A stretch of 50,214 bases of DNA from Cylindrotheca closterium (taxonomy: Eukaryota > Bacillariophyta > Bacillariophyceae > Bacillariales > Bacillariaceae). Under the pieces are notes generated by a model. The model ran no database searches. It saw only the letters and a program-made list of their open reading frames with translations, and was not told where the DNA came from. Made by a program: the position numbers and the translations under genes. The stretch is taken from assembly GCA_933822405.4 (NCBI GenBank), contig CAKOGP040000646.1, positions 1 through 50,214 of the forward strand. The letters run 5' to 3'. Shown here piece by piece: positions 29,430-40,635 of the stretch (position 1 is the stretch's first letter; each line of letters begins with the position of its first letter).

Positions 29430-29542
29430 TGGGTTTTGGCCATTTGTCGGGCCGGCTCGTTTTTTCATTAAAAGTGGCTAAAAGGCACTTGTAAAAAATC
29501 ACCCAATGTGCACACGAAATTTATATGGTATGCATGATATAT

Positions 29543-30081
29543 GACCCCGATCCACGAAATACCCCCCCAAATTTGGAATTCTGGGGACAAAGCAAAAATT
29601 TCAAAAGACACCTACGGACCTACAACCTTTTCAAAGAGCTAGAGAATACTTTGCCCATCCCTTGTAAAAAATCCCAAGTTCATAGGAGGTGTTAGAGGGG
29701 CTCCACTGCAGAAAAAAACTTTCGGGAAACGGCTAAAAAACCAGCCGTTAGTCAAATTGACTCAATTGACTTGATATTGACTAATGTGATTGCCAAAAAA
29801 AACTCAAGAGGCCAGAGGCTGATCTCGTACCATACGACCTTGTTGCGATTACATTCTTAGATAAATTTCAATGCGATATTATAAGTATATATATTTGCTA
29901 GGACTAGGTCCACTTTGAATTAGAGATATTTCTGTATATCGATCTTAATTTCAGGCCATTCCACAAAGTCAATTGAAAAGAAGGAAAGAGAGAAAAAAAT
30001 TATGCTATCCTAGATTCTTTTTTCCGCCATAGCCCTCCAAACCACCGCTCAAATTCGATTACTATATATATTTTGACCAAC
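29543..30081. repeat. Dispersed repeat, right copy (inverted relative to 1-546)
   Basis: Reverse-complement match to the start of the window over its whole length. It begins at GACCCCGATCCACGAAATAC and ends at ATATATATTTTGACCAAC. Beyond 30081 no comparison is possible, because the left copy is cut by the window edge. The end block TTTCGTGGATCGGGGTCATATAT occurs a third time at about 32396-32418. Confidence 0.88.
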
Positions 30082-33009
30082 TTTGAACTTGGTGCCATCG
30101 TGTCAGGGTATCGACTCGGCTACTGAGAAGGATTCCAGCCACATTCTTTCATGAACCTGGAATGATCCCCAAAGCAGTGTGAATGCTATTCAAACACTTT
30201 TACCTAGAAAATGTCCACTCCAAAGCCACCAATCTTCTCATACATACCCATGGACGACAAATATGTGTTAGAACAAGGCATTTTTAGGAAATTCGGCCCA
30301 CACCACCACCAAGTGGCTTTTTGGACCAGATTTCCATGATTTCTGACCCCGTTTGGGCGGCATGATTCTTAATCTAGGCGGAACCATTGCCTGGGTCCCA
30401 GAAAATTTGAACAATAGGCATCCAAGGGAGGCTCTGGTGTATTGTTGAATGGTTGGCTGTCTCCAGGGCGGCCACGCCGACCTTCATGCTGAAAGGGGAA
30501 CAGACAGCACCAAACACTGGAATTCCAATATCTCAACAAGTATTCAAAACAAAACACAACCGAATGGATCCCCGAGTAGGTAGGATCCCTGCCGAGCTTT
30601 TCAGCACATGTTGAATGTGAGGCATTGACCCTCTTGACTTTCTGCCGACCAGTTTCTGCAACCGAACAGAACCAGCCGAACGAAGCAGGGTAGATTGTAG
30701 TGTAATGGAGGCGATTGCAAGTATGAATCGCCGCTCCAGCCATAGTTTATCTATCAAATACGCTTGCCACAACATGTTCGGCGGTTTTTACTTCTCTGGG
30801 CGTCCACACTGGCTTGTCCAAACGAGGGGAACAATCGCACCAAGTCACCTTGATGTGCTCCAAATCGTCAATTTTGATAGTTGGACGCTGCAAACAAGTC
30901 TCCGTGTAGATATTGTCTTGATGGTGACGGTAGGTATGAGTCGCATTCGGCAAATACGTCTTCTTGACACCTATCCGTCCAGTCAAAGCAACCAACGGAA
31001 CCAATCATGGTGGATTATTGTGTGATTGTGGCCCAGAAAAATATATTCAACATAATTACCGCCGCTCCCGACGTAACAAATATATCAACTATGCTTGCCA
31101 CAACCTCTGATTCCACTTTCTCTACTCATGGGGGCCAGGCCGTGCAATTTCATTGTGACCGGCGAATTTGCAACTCAATGGTCTCCGTTGAAAATCGTCG
31201 TGTAGCAACCCAGATAATGCACATGAAATGGTGGCATTGCCTTTAGTATAATAATTGAAGCAACTTCCGCAGAAAATTCTAGCTCTATGTTGCCTTGGGA
31301 CTTCGTAGACGTCCCGAAACCTCTCCAAAAGTAGTTTTCGTACCTTGTTGAGGTTCTTTAGCAGTGATTTCAGAGGTGAGAGGGGCAAATACATCCATAT
31401 CGCTTCATACAAACAAGATGGATACGATCACGATACAGAGAATGTCCGCGACCCACGAGTTTTCCTCCAGAGGGTGATGCTTTCCTCGGCCTCGAGGCTC
31501 ACCATTGCCGATGGAAGGAAAATTTGATGTGGTTGAAGAATTCTCAACGGGCGGGCGCATAGAAGTGCGCAATGGGTTCGGAAACTGCTGACGTACGGAA
31601 AAAACCGGGTTTGCGCGCAAATTCCACCAAGGGCCTTGTGGAAATTTTCTGTACCGATAGAACCAAAATGGAACCAAAATGGCATCCAAGACATCACCTT
31701 TGTCAACATTACCACTACAGTACTGAGGGAATACGTAACAAAGCTAACATATTACCTACATCCAAGCCTATAATACATTACCTACGACTCTTCGTCTTCT
31801 TTAATTCATTCCATTCTCTCCACAGTGGCAGTCTTCGCCATTCTCATCAAGCAACATCTTCATCAATTGCCATCAGCAACTGCCACAGCAACATGGAAAC
31901 CATAGTAGCTCTCCAACATAACAATCAACAGACCTTAGACCTTGGGGACAAAAGAAGGGAAGGAAAGGGAAGAGGAATCCTTCATTCGGTCGTGTCGTTT
32001 CCAGCCTCTTCTGTACTTGTTTCATTTTCTCGTCGATAGCTATCACACCACTTCTCTGAACTTGCATGATTGCAAATCAAACCCCATTGCTCTTCTGGAA
32101 CACGTGTTGTAGATGGTGTCTGTGTTGTAGCCGGCATAGTTACCTTCTTTGGCTTCCATTTCGCCCTCAATCATTGTCCTATCGTGAGTGGTGATGCGAA
32201 TCAGTTGATTCATCATCCCAAAACCAAAAATTGTCGAAAAGTACTTTCGAGCATAGGGCTAAAATCCCCGAAAAATTGCCCTTTGCACTGTAATATTGGC
32301 GTTAAAATACCACGTATTCTAAAAATGACCATTTTTAATTTCTATGGTGATATTTTTTTAGAAAAGCCCGAAAGTGGGTATGGGAAGGGGGGGTTTTTCG
32401 TGGATCGGGGTCATATATTTACTTTTTTTTTTAGCTCCAAGGCTTCTCACCAACCAAAGGTGCGCCAGAACCCACCCCAAAAACCAATTTTTGGTTGATC
32501 CGCATGCACTGTTACGTATAGCCCGGCACAGCACTATTACAGTAGTCAACAAGCCATCCAATTGCACACCTAATCTTTTGTCAATATTCATGATGCTCAT
32601 TGTTGTCCAAAATCCAAACAGCCCAAACTTCTCTGCACTGTCCCTATAGAGTGGCCTCTAAGCCATAGGTTTCTTCAACCTCCCAAACAGAAAGACAAAA
32701 ACACCGCACAAGGACTCGACAAGAAAGAATGGGAACAGCGTCAAGTCCGACGATTCAAGAACAGTGGAAAGATCGCTCTGCTCATGGAACTGGAATACCC
32801 GTTGGTTGGCAGAAGTGTTTCTTTTTGCGGATTCATTTCAGTTCAATATCCCCAGTCACCAGTCAACGCCTTGCATCCAACTGAAGTCCAAAGGTAGAAT
32901 GATGCTCTGTTGACATTGACCCGTTTCTGATATAGGTGATACTACATGGCATTCAACACTGGCATTTGTCATTTTACAATCAACCGAAGCATAGGAAAAA
33001 AATGGATTG
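30082..33009. other. Long intergenic stretch with short broken ORFs
   Basis: Several minus-strand ORFs of 80-125 codons occupy 30369-31412 (for example TYLPNATHTYRHHQDNIYTETCLQRPTIKIDDLEHIKV and KLLLERFRDVYEVPRQHRARIFCGSCFNYY). They are in shifting frames and look like one decayed gene, which I cannot identify. 31500-32640 has no clear gene. A third short piece of the dispersed repeat end lies at 32396-32418, followed by a T10 run. Confidence 0.45.
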
Positions 33010-33660
33010 ATAAGCAGATTCGTAAATTTTCACCTGATGCGTCAGAGTCATTCTCTATTTATTATCTTCTGCTTCCGCAGTACAGGGCCACTAAAATCAT
33101 GGTCTCAATTCATTGATGCACTCGTGGGAGCGATTGAGTCATGGTTGAGGCATATCCGATGGGTGCAACTGCAATTGATGGACAGGTTTGTAAATTTTCA
33201 ACTGATGCTCATTTCCATTTACTATTGATTGTCATGCTTACCATCTGCTTCTGCAGTACAGGGCCACTACAATTATCGGCTTAGTTCATTGATGCACTAG
33301 TGGGAGCGATTGAGTCATGGTTGAGGCATATCTGATAGGTGGAACTGCAATTGATGGACAGGTTTGTAAATTTTCAACTGATGCTCGTTTCCATTTACTG
33401 TTGATCGTCATGCTTACCATCTGCCTCTGCAGTACAGGGCCACTACAATTATCAGCTTAATTCATTGATGCACTAGTGGGAGCGATTGAGTCATGATTGA
33501 GGCATATCTGATGGGTGGAACTGCAATTGATGGACAGGTTTGTGAATTTTCAACTGATGCTCGTTTTCCATTTACTATTGATCGTCATGCTTACCATCTG
33601 CTTCTGCAGTACAGGGCCACTACAATCATTGGATCCCAACATTAGAATACACTGTGCGTC
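33010..33660. repeat. Tandem array, 176-bp unit, ~3.7 copies
   Basis: The phrase TACAGGGCCACTA recurs at 33081, 33257, 33433 and 33610, giving periods of 176, 176 and 177 bases. Units share TGATGGACAGGTTTGTAAAT, CACTAGTGGGAGCGATTGAG and CATGCTTACCATCTGC. The copy nearest the retroelement joins its 3' coding end. On the element's strand (minus) each unit holds CTGCAG followed by AAGCAGATG|GTAAGC, which is splice-site-like. Confidence 0.92.
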
Positions 33661-33662
33661 AT

Positions 33663-34451
33663 TTAGTGTTCGTAAATGGTGCTCGGTGAGTCCCATTCTG
33701 GCATACCAAGTGGCAAAAAGATGGGCTCGAGTTTCAAAAGTTGCATCGTTATGGGCTCGTACTGACCCCCTATCGGTGGACATGAGATCACTGACGCAAT
33801 TGTGGATAGAAGATCGTAAGGAAGGAGGCAAATGCGACACGTCTGTAGTTGGGACCATGTTGCGATAACGGAGTCCAGAGAGCAATTTTCGCGTTTTTGA
33901 GGGCGACTGATAGCGTCCGCTGGTCCGTTCTGTTCGCCCGGGATATGAGTAGGACAAACTTTTGTTAGTAATTCAGAAGCACGAACAAGAAGAGCAGCAC
34001 CCAAACGAGCCAAGCCTTGGAGCATAGGGTCTTTCGTTCGAGCAGCAAGCGTCATCCATGAAAGCGCTGTCATGTTGTCCACCAACAATGCCAAAATATA
34101 GCCACCATCAATGGGGCCAAGGATCATCACACATTTCAAAGAAAGCCATAGATTAATCAATGCGCCAACATATTCCAAAGGATTGATATGTAGGAATCCA
34201 TCAACACTGTCAGGATTGTCAGATTTGATAACGATTTCGCGCATCGAAAAACCGGCTTCCACCATGGTTTCACGGGCAACGCGCCAAAGGAAACTGAAAT
34301 CTTCGCTCCAACCACCCAAACCGCCCATAATGGCATCCAAATACACCTTATGGGTGAAATCACAATCCAAATACAAGGCAATCGGCCGAGTCCACAAGGG
34401 ACTATCCTCTGGTGCAAGCAGTGTTTCAAGTAGTTGATTGATGGTAGCCAC
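33663..34451 (-). pseudogene. RNase H and possible recombinase N-terminus of the DIRS-like element
   Basis: Starts after a frame break from RT. The RNase H part has YLDCDFTHKVYLDAIMGGLGGW, HINPLEYVGALINLWLSL, LVDNMTALSWMTLAA and THIPGEQNGPADAISR, matching the DIRS/BEL-type RNase H sequence pattern. The segment after it (LPPSLRSSIHNCVSDLM...LFATWYARMGLTEHHLRTL) resembles a core-binding domain of a tyrosine recombinase. It ends where the 176-bp tandem array begins. Confidence 0.7.
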
Positions 34452-34515
34452 AGCTACTGTCGAGAGGTAAATTCTCGAACGGGTCCACCATTTTCGTTTA
34501 TCAGAGAAGGCATTC

Positions 34516-35418
34516 TTAGCTGTCGCTGTTAGGGCATTCTGTAAATTGAAACTGAGGAAAGTTCCCCATGGAGCAATGGCTGAGGCTGATCATACAATGC
34601 CCACAATTTGGGCCATCTAGCACATCAGTTAAGAAATCATGTAAAGCTTGACGCTTATCGAGAGGCCAAGAGACAGTCATATCGCGAGTGTCAATCCGAA
34701 AACCCAAGAACACAAAAGATTCCGAATCTGTTTTCACCCACTTGGCTTGTTGCAAGGGATGACCTCTTCGAAAATCGGATCCAAAGACCTCAAATGCTGA
34801 CATCACACTGTGATGAACGGCTTGATCAATTGCATCAAGAAACGCTGCCACCGCATTGTCATCCACATAACTGGCATTGTACATCCGTGACAATTCGTCA
34901 GTAGAGAGAGGAGGATAATGGGAATCAGATGGGACAGTCATCAAAGATGATTCTTGGTGCACTTCCAAATCACATTCTTGTACCAGACTGTGTAAAGCTT
35001 CAAAAGGCACATCCTCCCGACATGCAAAAATAACTTCACGCAAATCGGCCAAGACGCAATAGAAGGACGGTGCATTGCGTGAACCAAAAACTTGACCCAC
35101 CGGGACAATCAGATAGTCCGAATATAAATAAGCAAATGCCACAGCAACATCAGGATGGTACAATACACGTCGAAAAGCAGCTTCAATGTCATCAGCATGA
35201 ACCAGAATGGGACTGTTCGGTCTCGTAACTTGCATGCCCAACAAATGTCGCAAAAACCGGTTAAATGCAAACTGATAGAAAACAGGAGGGCATTCCAATT
35301 CCAGGTTTTCCTTTGGGATGTGCGTGTTCACTGAACCGTCCTTATCCGGACCATTGGAGCAATCGATGCAAATGCGACCTTTTCCTTTGTCAAAAACCCA
35401 CTGAATAGGATTGATCAC
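34516..35418 (-). pseudogene. Reverse transcriptase domain of the DIRS-like element
   Basis: A 300-aa frame. RT motifs visible are INPIQWVFDKGKGRICIDCSNG, VHADDIEAAFRRVLYHPD (catalytic Asp of motif A), VPVGQVFGSRNAPSFYC (motif B-like), SYVDDNAVAAF (catalytic YVDD, 34858-34869) and FVFLGFRIDTRDMTVSWP. The last phrase is close to the LGF.ID...MTVS.P pattern of DIRS-type RTs. Upstream the frame is lost at about 35418 and continues in a different frame (RFDFHHGNFVRWLGGEYVNQG). Confidence 0.85.
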
Positions 35419-38400
35419 AAGCCCAGGTATGAATTAATAGACAAAACGAAGATAGTTGATATGGTATGCTTTCCACTCTTCCTTCGCAAATTTCTCCTCG
35501 ACCTTGTCCGTTATTGTAGGCATTTCGTAAGATAGTAGCTTCCATTGGAGTTGTATAGTTTGCACGTAGTGGAGCTCCCTCAGTTTGGATACGGTACACC
35601 ATGTCAAATTTCACAGGAGGATATTCTTTTGGAACGGTCTTGCCATCCATTGTCTTTTGGATAATATCCCATTCGGCATTGAAATCCCGACCTTGATTGA
35701 CATATTCGCCACCAAGCCAGCGCACAAAATTGCCATGGTGGAAATCAAACCGTAGTAAACCTGCAGATCCAAGGTAGTTGGAATCCCTGCCGACGGCGTG
35801 GGACGTTCCTCCCGCAAACAAACGAGAGACGTGACTGACGCAAAGCAACGCAACTCCACATATTTCTTCCATTGCGGACAAGTTAGAACAACCTCCTTTT
35901 GATCGTCGACTTCAAGGAATTTCCAAGCATGGTGAATCATAGAGATCGGGTTCACTTTCTCATGGGTACTGGACCTGTCTTTGTGCCGTTTACCAAAACC
36001 CCATTGCCGTTTTCGAAAAGGTGACCACGGGCGGGAATGGGAAATGGAAGTACCAACAAATCTTTTATCAAAGCGTAATGAGTCTTTTCCATCATAGTAT
36101 AATCTTCATTGGTGAAGAAACCAGAAGCTTGGACTAGATGGACCACTGTCATCAGTGTAGGTAGAACTTGTCCACAGCCAGGTACTTGGATGTGCATTAT
36201 CCCCGTCATAGTCATCAAGTTTTCTTCACCCACTGGCACACATGTTACGATGCGCAATGGTAATTCAACATATTCCAAATGCTGACAATCTCCTTTACCT
36301 GGCCACCGATTTTTGACCTTTGGTCCCGGAGTGCGACAAAAAGGTCGTCTTGGCGGCACCTGTAACGTGACAGAAGTCAAGTTTACCATGGGAGATTTGT
36401 GTGACTTTAGCTGGGCCCCCGCAGGCGGCAACGGCTCCCATCACCATTGTGTGCTGGGCGTCAATCTTTTAAATGTTGGTAATAGATAGTCATTGTATTT
36501 CTTGACAAAAGCAACAACGTCTTTCCAGTTTGCTTCAGGATAGTTGGCGTTGGACCATTTAACATCTTCAAGATCAATGTGTACTTGAGTTCTTCCAATG
36601 CCCGGCTTGCCATGTTTGGCAAATACTTTACATGCTGCGCTATCATGATATTTCCGATGGCTCTCAAAAGCAGAATTCAGACAGATTGGGTATATCATCT
36701 TCTTACCATTCATGTTGTTATTTGGTTTTTTGAGGTGAGGATATCCACCCTTAGGCACCTTGGCATTTTGAAAGGCAACAACTGGATCTCGTCCTCTCAT
36801 TGGAGTCCTTGCTTCATTCCACACAAAAGGTGGAGTACCATTAATAAATACTACCTTCTCCTTCTCCTTGTCTTTTCCAGGCTTAGCAGGACCATTACGA
36901 TCATCGTGCAATAACTTGTTGCGAGAAGACCGATCGGAACCTCCAGAAGCTTGATTTGATGCCTTTAGAAAAACAGAAATACAAGGGGACGACCAGATTG
37001 GATCCTGTAGGCTGTAGTAGGTTTTATCCCACTTGTTATACATTGCATCTCGATATTTTTGAATAGCCGATTTCAGATGGGCAGTTTGAGTTGTACTTTG
37101 CCGACTTTCCATCAACGAGGAGTTTCATGAAAGGAAAATTAGGATGGTTTGCAAGACGAGCCTCATGTATGCCATAATGACCCATATCAGCTCCAGACCG
37201 GTAATCCACAGACGACTTCAAGTGGTACAAAAGCTCCCTTAGGTCACAAATGTATTCCGTTGTACACATGTCCGGATACTTCATCCACAATCGCATCAAA
37301 TCCCCATTCTGCATCAAAGTATTGCACATTAAAAACAGAGTATTACCAAAGATGGAACTCTGAAAATCCCCATCATCATAATCCGCTCCATCATAGGTTG
37401 GCTTCTTAGCACTCAACATGGCAAAGAAATAGTAGATGATCATTCCCAGTTGCCTTGCTTGGTCGAGAGTTATAGAACAATGGTAGAAGACATACCACTG
37501 TCCAAACAAGGAAGGAAGGACAATACCGAGAATTGTTTCTTGGTGTCAGTAGGGGGTGGTCTTTCCGGATCCACACTCCATGTGTTCATGTCCAAACCAT
37601 TTCGGACAAAGACACTATCCATGACAGTAGTCAACAGCTGCTCGGAAGGTAATTGTAACGATCCAAACGGCCCAAGTGACAGTTTGGCACGGTATCTTAT
37701 CACCCGGACCATGGCAACTGCAGCTGCATTTCCGTCATTCTTATGATCCACACCAGACATAACCTGTCGTCCAAGTTCCGATAGCATGAGGATTCGAAAG
37801 ACAGCTTCAGAAGACACTTGTCTTGCTGGTTCTCCATCTTTTCTGCAATGAACAACACCAGCACCCACGTCACCAATGTCTTGGAGCAACCAAAAACAAC
37901 ATGATAGGAACACAGGTGGACATATTGTCCTTTGTTCTGGTGTGGAAATAGCCGCGTGCTTCGTTGACTCTAGTCGAATCTTGAGAGCACCCAGCTTTGC
38001 AACAACAGGCGAGTGAACAAGGCCACCATGAGGATGTCCCAGGACCATAGCAGCGGGATTTACCATTGTCTGATAGTATCCACCCATTCCGTCAGGCACA
38101 AATGTTGGGTGCGGGTACGGTGAATGTGGATATTGCGACGGTGGGGTTGGCTGGTATGGCGACGGCGTGTGATACACGCCCGGAGTCACGTGAGGATGTT
38201 GTTGCACTGGCATAGGATGGAACGGCGACTGCTGGACTGGCGCTGTGTGATACGGAGATGGTGCCCGTGCAAATGGATCATGCATTGTAGGAACAGTAGG
38301 ACTTGGGCTCCCCCGAAAAGGAGACGGAGTTGGTTGAAATGGCCCTGCATGGTCCCCAACATCCATCCTCGGACGCTTATGGGGCGCAAATGGGGAAGTC

Positions 38401-40153
38401 CAGTCCGCATCGTCTCTATTAGGACGCGGTGTAGTCGTTCGTCCAGACTGTTGAAATGGTAGATGCTGCCTCTTTAATAGTGTTACAGTAGGTGCAAATG
38501 GATCCCCTGCTGCATGAACATTATAACCGGCGTCGTCATCTTCAGGAGGAGAGACAGCTGGCACAGGTGCAAGAAAAGATGGCGACGTTGACCATGATAC
38601 CCCCGTTTGGCGTCCTGTTGTCGGATCACAAGTTGGAGGTCTCGGGGTCGCTGCCATCTGTGCATACGGCCCACCTGCAGTAGGATTTGTCACCCTTCTT
38701 GGACCACCATCATTGGGTGGTGGTCCTAGTGTAGCGACATATGCGACCTCCTCCGTATCGGAAGAGGAATCAACTGAATCGTCCAATTGCTCACCTGAAT
38801 GTAGTTGTTGAGAGGCTGCTAGAAAATCATCAAAAGATTCTCCTGGTTCTTCTTCCACCGGTCGCACCAGACGTTGTGGTTTATAACCTAGAGGTTATTT
38901 GCTGTTTTGGGAATATCTTTTACTGGATAAAGATGGAAGGGAGACGGGACCTCCATTGGGTCCAGTGTAAAACTGGCACACCAATTCGGGCCATCATCGT
39001 TCCATCCATCCATGGGTTGCATCATTTGACTCAGAAAAGGTTGGCATTCAGCAGATAGTGTGCCACCACCACCTTGATCCAATGGATATTCCAATGTTCC
39101 GCGTTTAATGAACATATGATACTGCATCCGCTCCATCTAGAACGCCTTGGATTGGGCAGCGATAGGTCCGCGTCTCACAATTTGAGAGAAGTGATTGCGC
39201 AAGAAACGATCTTGTTGGACCTGAAACGGCGCCAACTGCTTACAATCACCAATCATTGATTGTCCATTAGGGTTATCTACAGTTGGAAAAGTATCCCTTA
39301 GAGGAAGAGCCGATACCACAGGTACACCAAACGCCTGAGAATTAGCATTTACGGCGTCAAACCAATTTTCAATTGCCGCTTTTTGGGTGCCGAGAAGATG
39401 CAAAAATCCCCCAAAAACCTTACTATTGCGATTCTCCAGAGAATCACAGAATTCGGCATAGCTAATTGTAGCTGGCCAAACAAAACCAACTGGGCATTCT
39501 GACATAAATGGAAAAATTAAAATTTTCCACCAATCGCCAAGGCCAAACCATCTGACATGATCACAGGAAACAACGCTTCTGCAAAGGCCCGACGTCCTTG
39601 GTCCAGGGATACACCTAAGGTGGTACCACACAGGGAACCCAACATCAAGTGATTCGGTTCATCAACTGGCCGAGGACACTTCAAATGGTTTCAAAGATAT
39701 CAGCCAACAATGGTGCACCGAAACCACTGCCTGCGCTCGCATTTGGTTTTGTCATTACCGGAGTAGAGATGAAGCATAGGTGACAAGGTTCTCCGTCCGC
39801 CCCTTTCCGAACAACTAGCGCAAATCCTGGCGGTTTGGTTTCACAAAGAAGCATCAGACGCGGATGGTAAGTCAAACTTGGGTCATTCCATCTCTTGAAT
39901 TCCGTATCTAACTCGACATAGCGCTCTCTTGCTGGCCGGAAATCCTCAGTAGAGGGGCTTGCCTTTGGAGAGCCGCTCGACAGGAAATCCATAAGAAACT
40001 TTGGAGGTTCTTGAGAGTTGGACACTTGTTGTTGTCAAGAGCGAGATGATAGTTGAGTTTCCCTTCGTAGGGGAGATTCGTAAACGAATCGCGGAGTTTC
40101 AAAAATTCACCTACGGCAAATTTCTTGGAGAGGAAAGATTGACTTGGCATTCT

Positions 40154-40635
40154 TGTTGCTGTTGTGGTTGTCGGAAAGGCTGGAGGACTGGAAAACTTGT
40201 GAAATTGTCGGCTAAGCTCAAACAATCCACCGTAAAAGATGCCTAAGACAACTAATACTCTTGTGAATAAATGTAATAACAATAAAACTGAATATAAAGA
40301 AAGAAATAACTCTATCTTTCTGTCAGTATACTTGCACACAAGTTCGATATGTGTAGATCGCACTTAGGTTGCTGGAGCAATACTGAGATGACGGTCGCCC
40401 TACCGTCGTTCATGGAGTCACTATTGAGTCCATTGGTTCGACCGCTTTCTTCCGTCTACGTTATTAGAACGTCACGATTCACGATTGATTCTTCTGATTG
40501 ATTCTTCTGATTGATTCTTCTGATTGAATATTCTGATCAAGCGCAGAGACACTTTTTGGTGGAACATTATATACGCACACACTATTTAGAATCGGTATCA
40601 GTAGTACAAACACACACACAAAATCAGACAACTCC
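40154..40635. other. Promoter region of DMT transporter and 5' end of retroelement
   Basis: Holds a 13-bp tandem repeat at 40483-40534 (four units of GATTGATTCTTCT, the last variant), a possible TATA element TATATA at about 40569-40574, and a CA microsatellite just before the ATG. No LTR could be identified by eye. Confidence 0.55.
40483..40534. repeat. 13-bp tandem repeat upstream of the transporter
   Basis: Three identical units GATTGATTCTTCT followed by a fourth with two changes, ending about 100 bases before the transporter ATG. Confidence 0.9.

Larger units (their letters stand above)
33660..40153 (-). mobile_element. Decayed DIRS-like retroelement (gag-like, RT, RNase H, YR N-terminus)
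   Basis: About 6.5 kb of minus-strand coding sequence broken into roughly nine frames. Order 5' to 3': gag-like N-terminus from ATG 40153, a 39681-39137 segment, a Pro/His/Gln-rich block (38867-37470), a segment with a His/Cys cluster (37115-36441), the pre-RT region, RT (35418-34516), then RNase H and a following domain (34451-33663). The element has one RT and no integrase motif was seen. After RNase H the frame reads PPSLRSSIHNCVSDLMS...TFETRAHLFATWYARMGL, like the SAM-like N-terminal domain of tyrosine recombinases, which would make it DIRS-superfamily. The catalytic recombinase half is missing, replaced by the tandem array. Frameshifts throughout mean it is inactive. Confidence 0.75.

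Noticed and set aside
1..30081. A giant 30-kb transposon with terminal inverted repeats
   Set aside because: The interior holds several ordinary host genes (NAT10, ABC1K, RBM39, V-ATPase) with introns. Two independent insertions of one repeat in opposite orientation is simpler.
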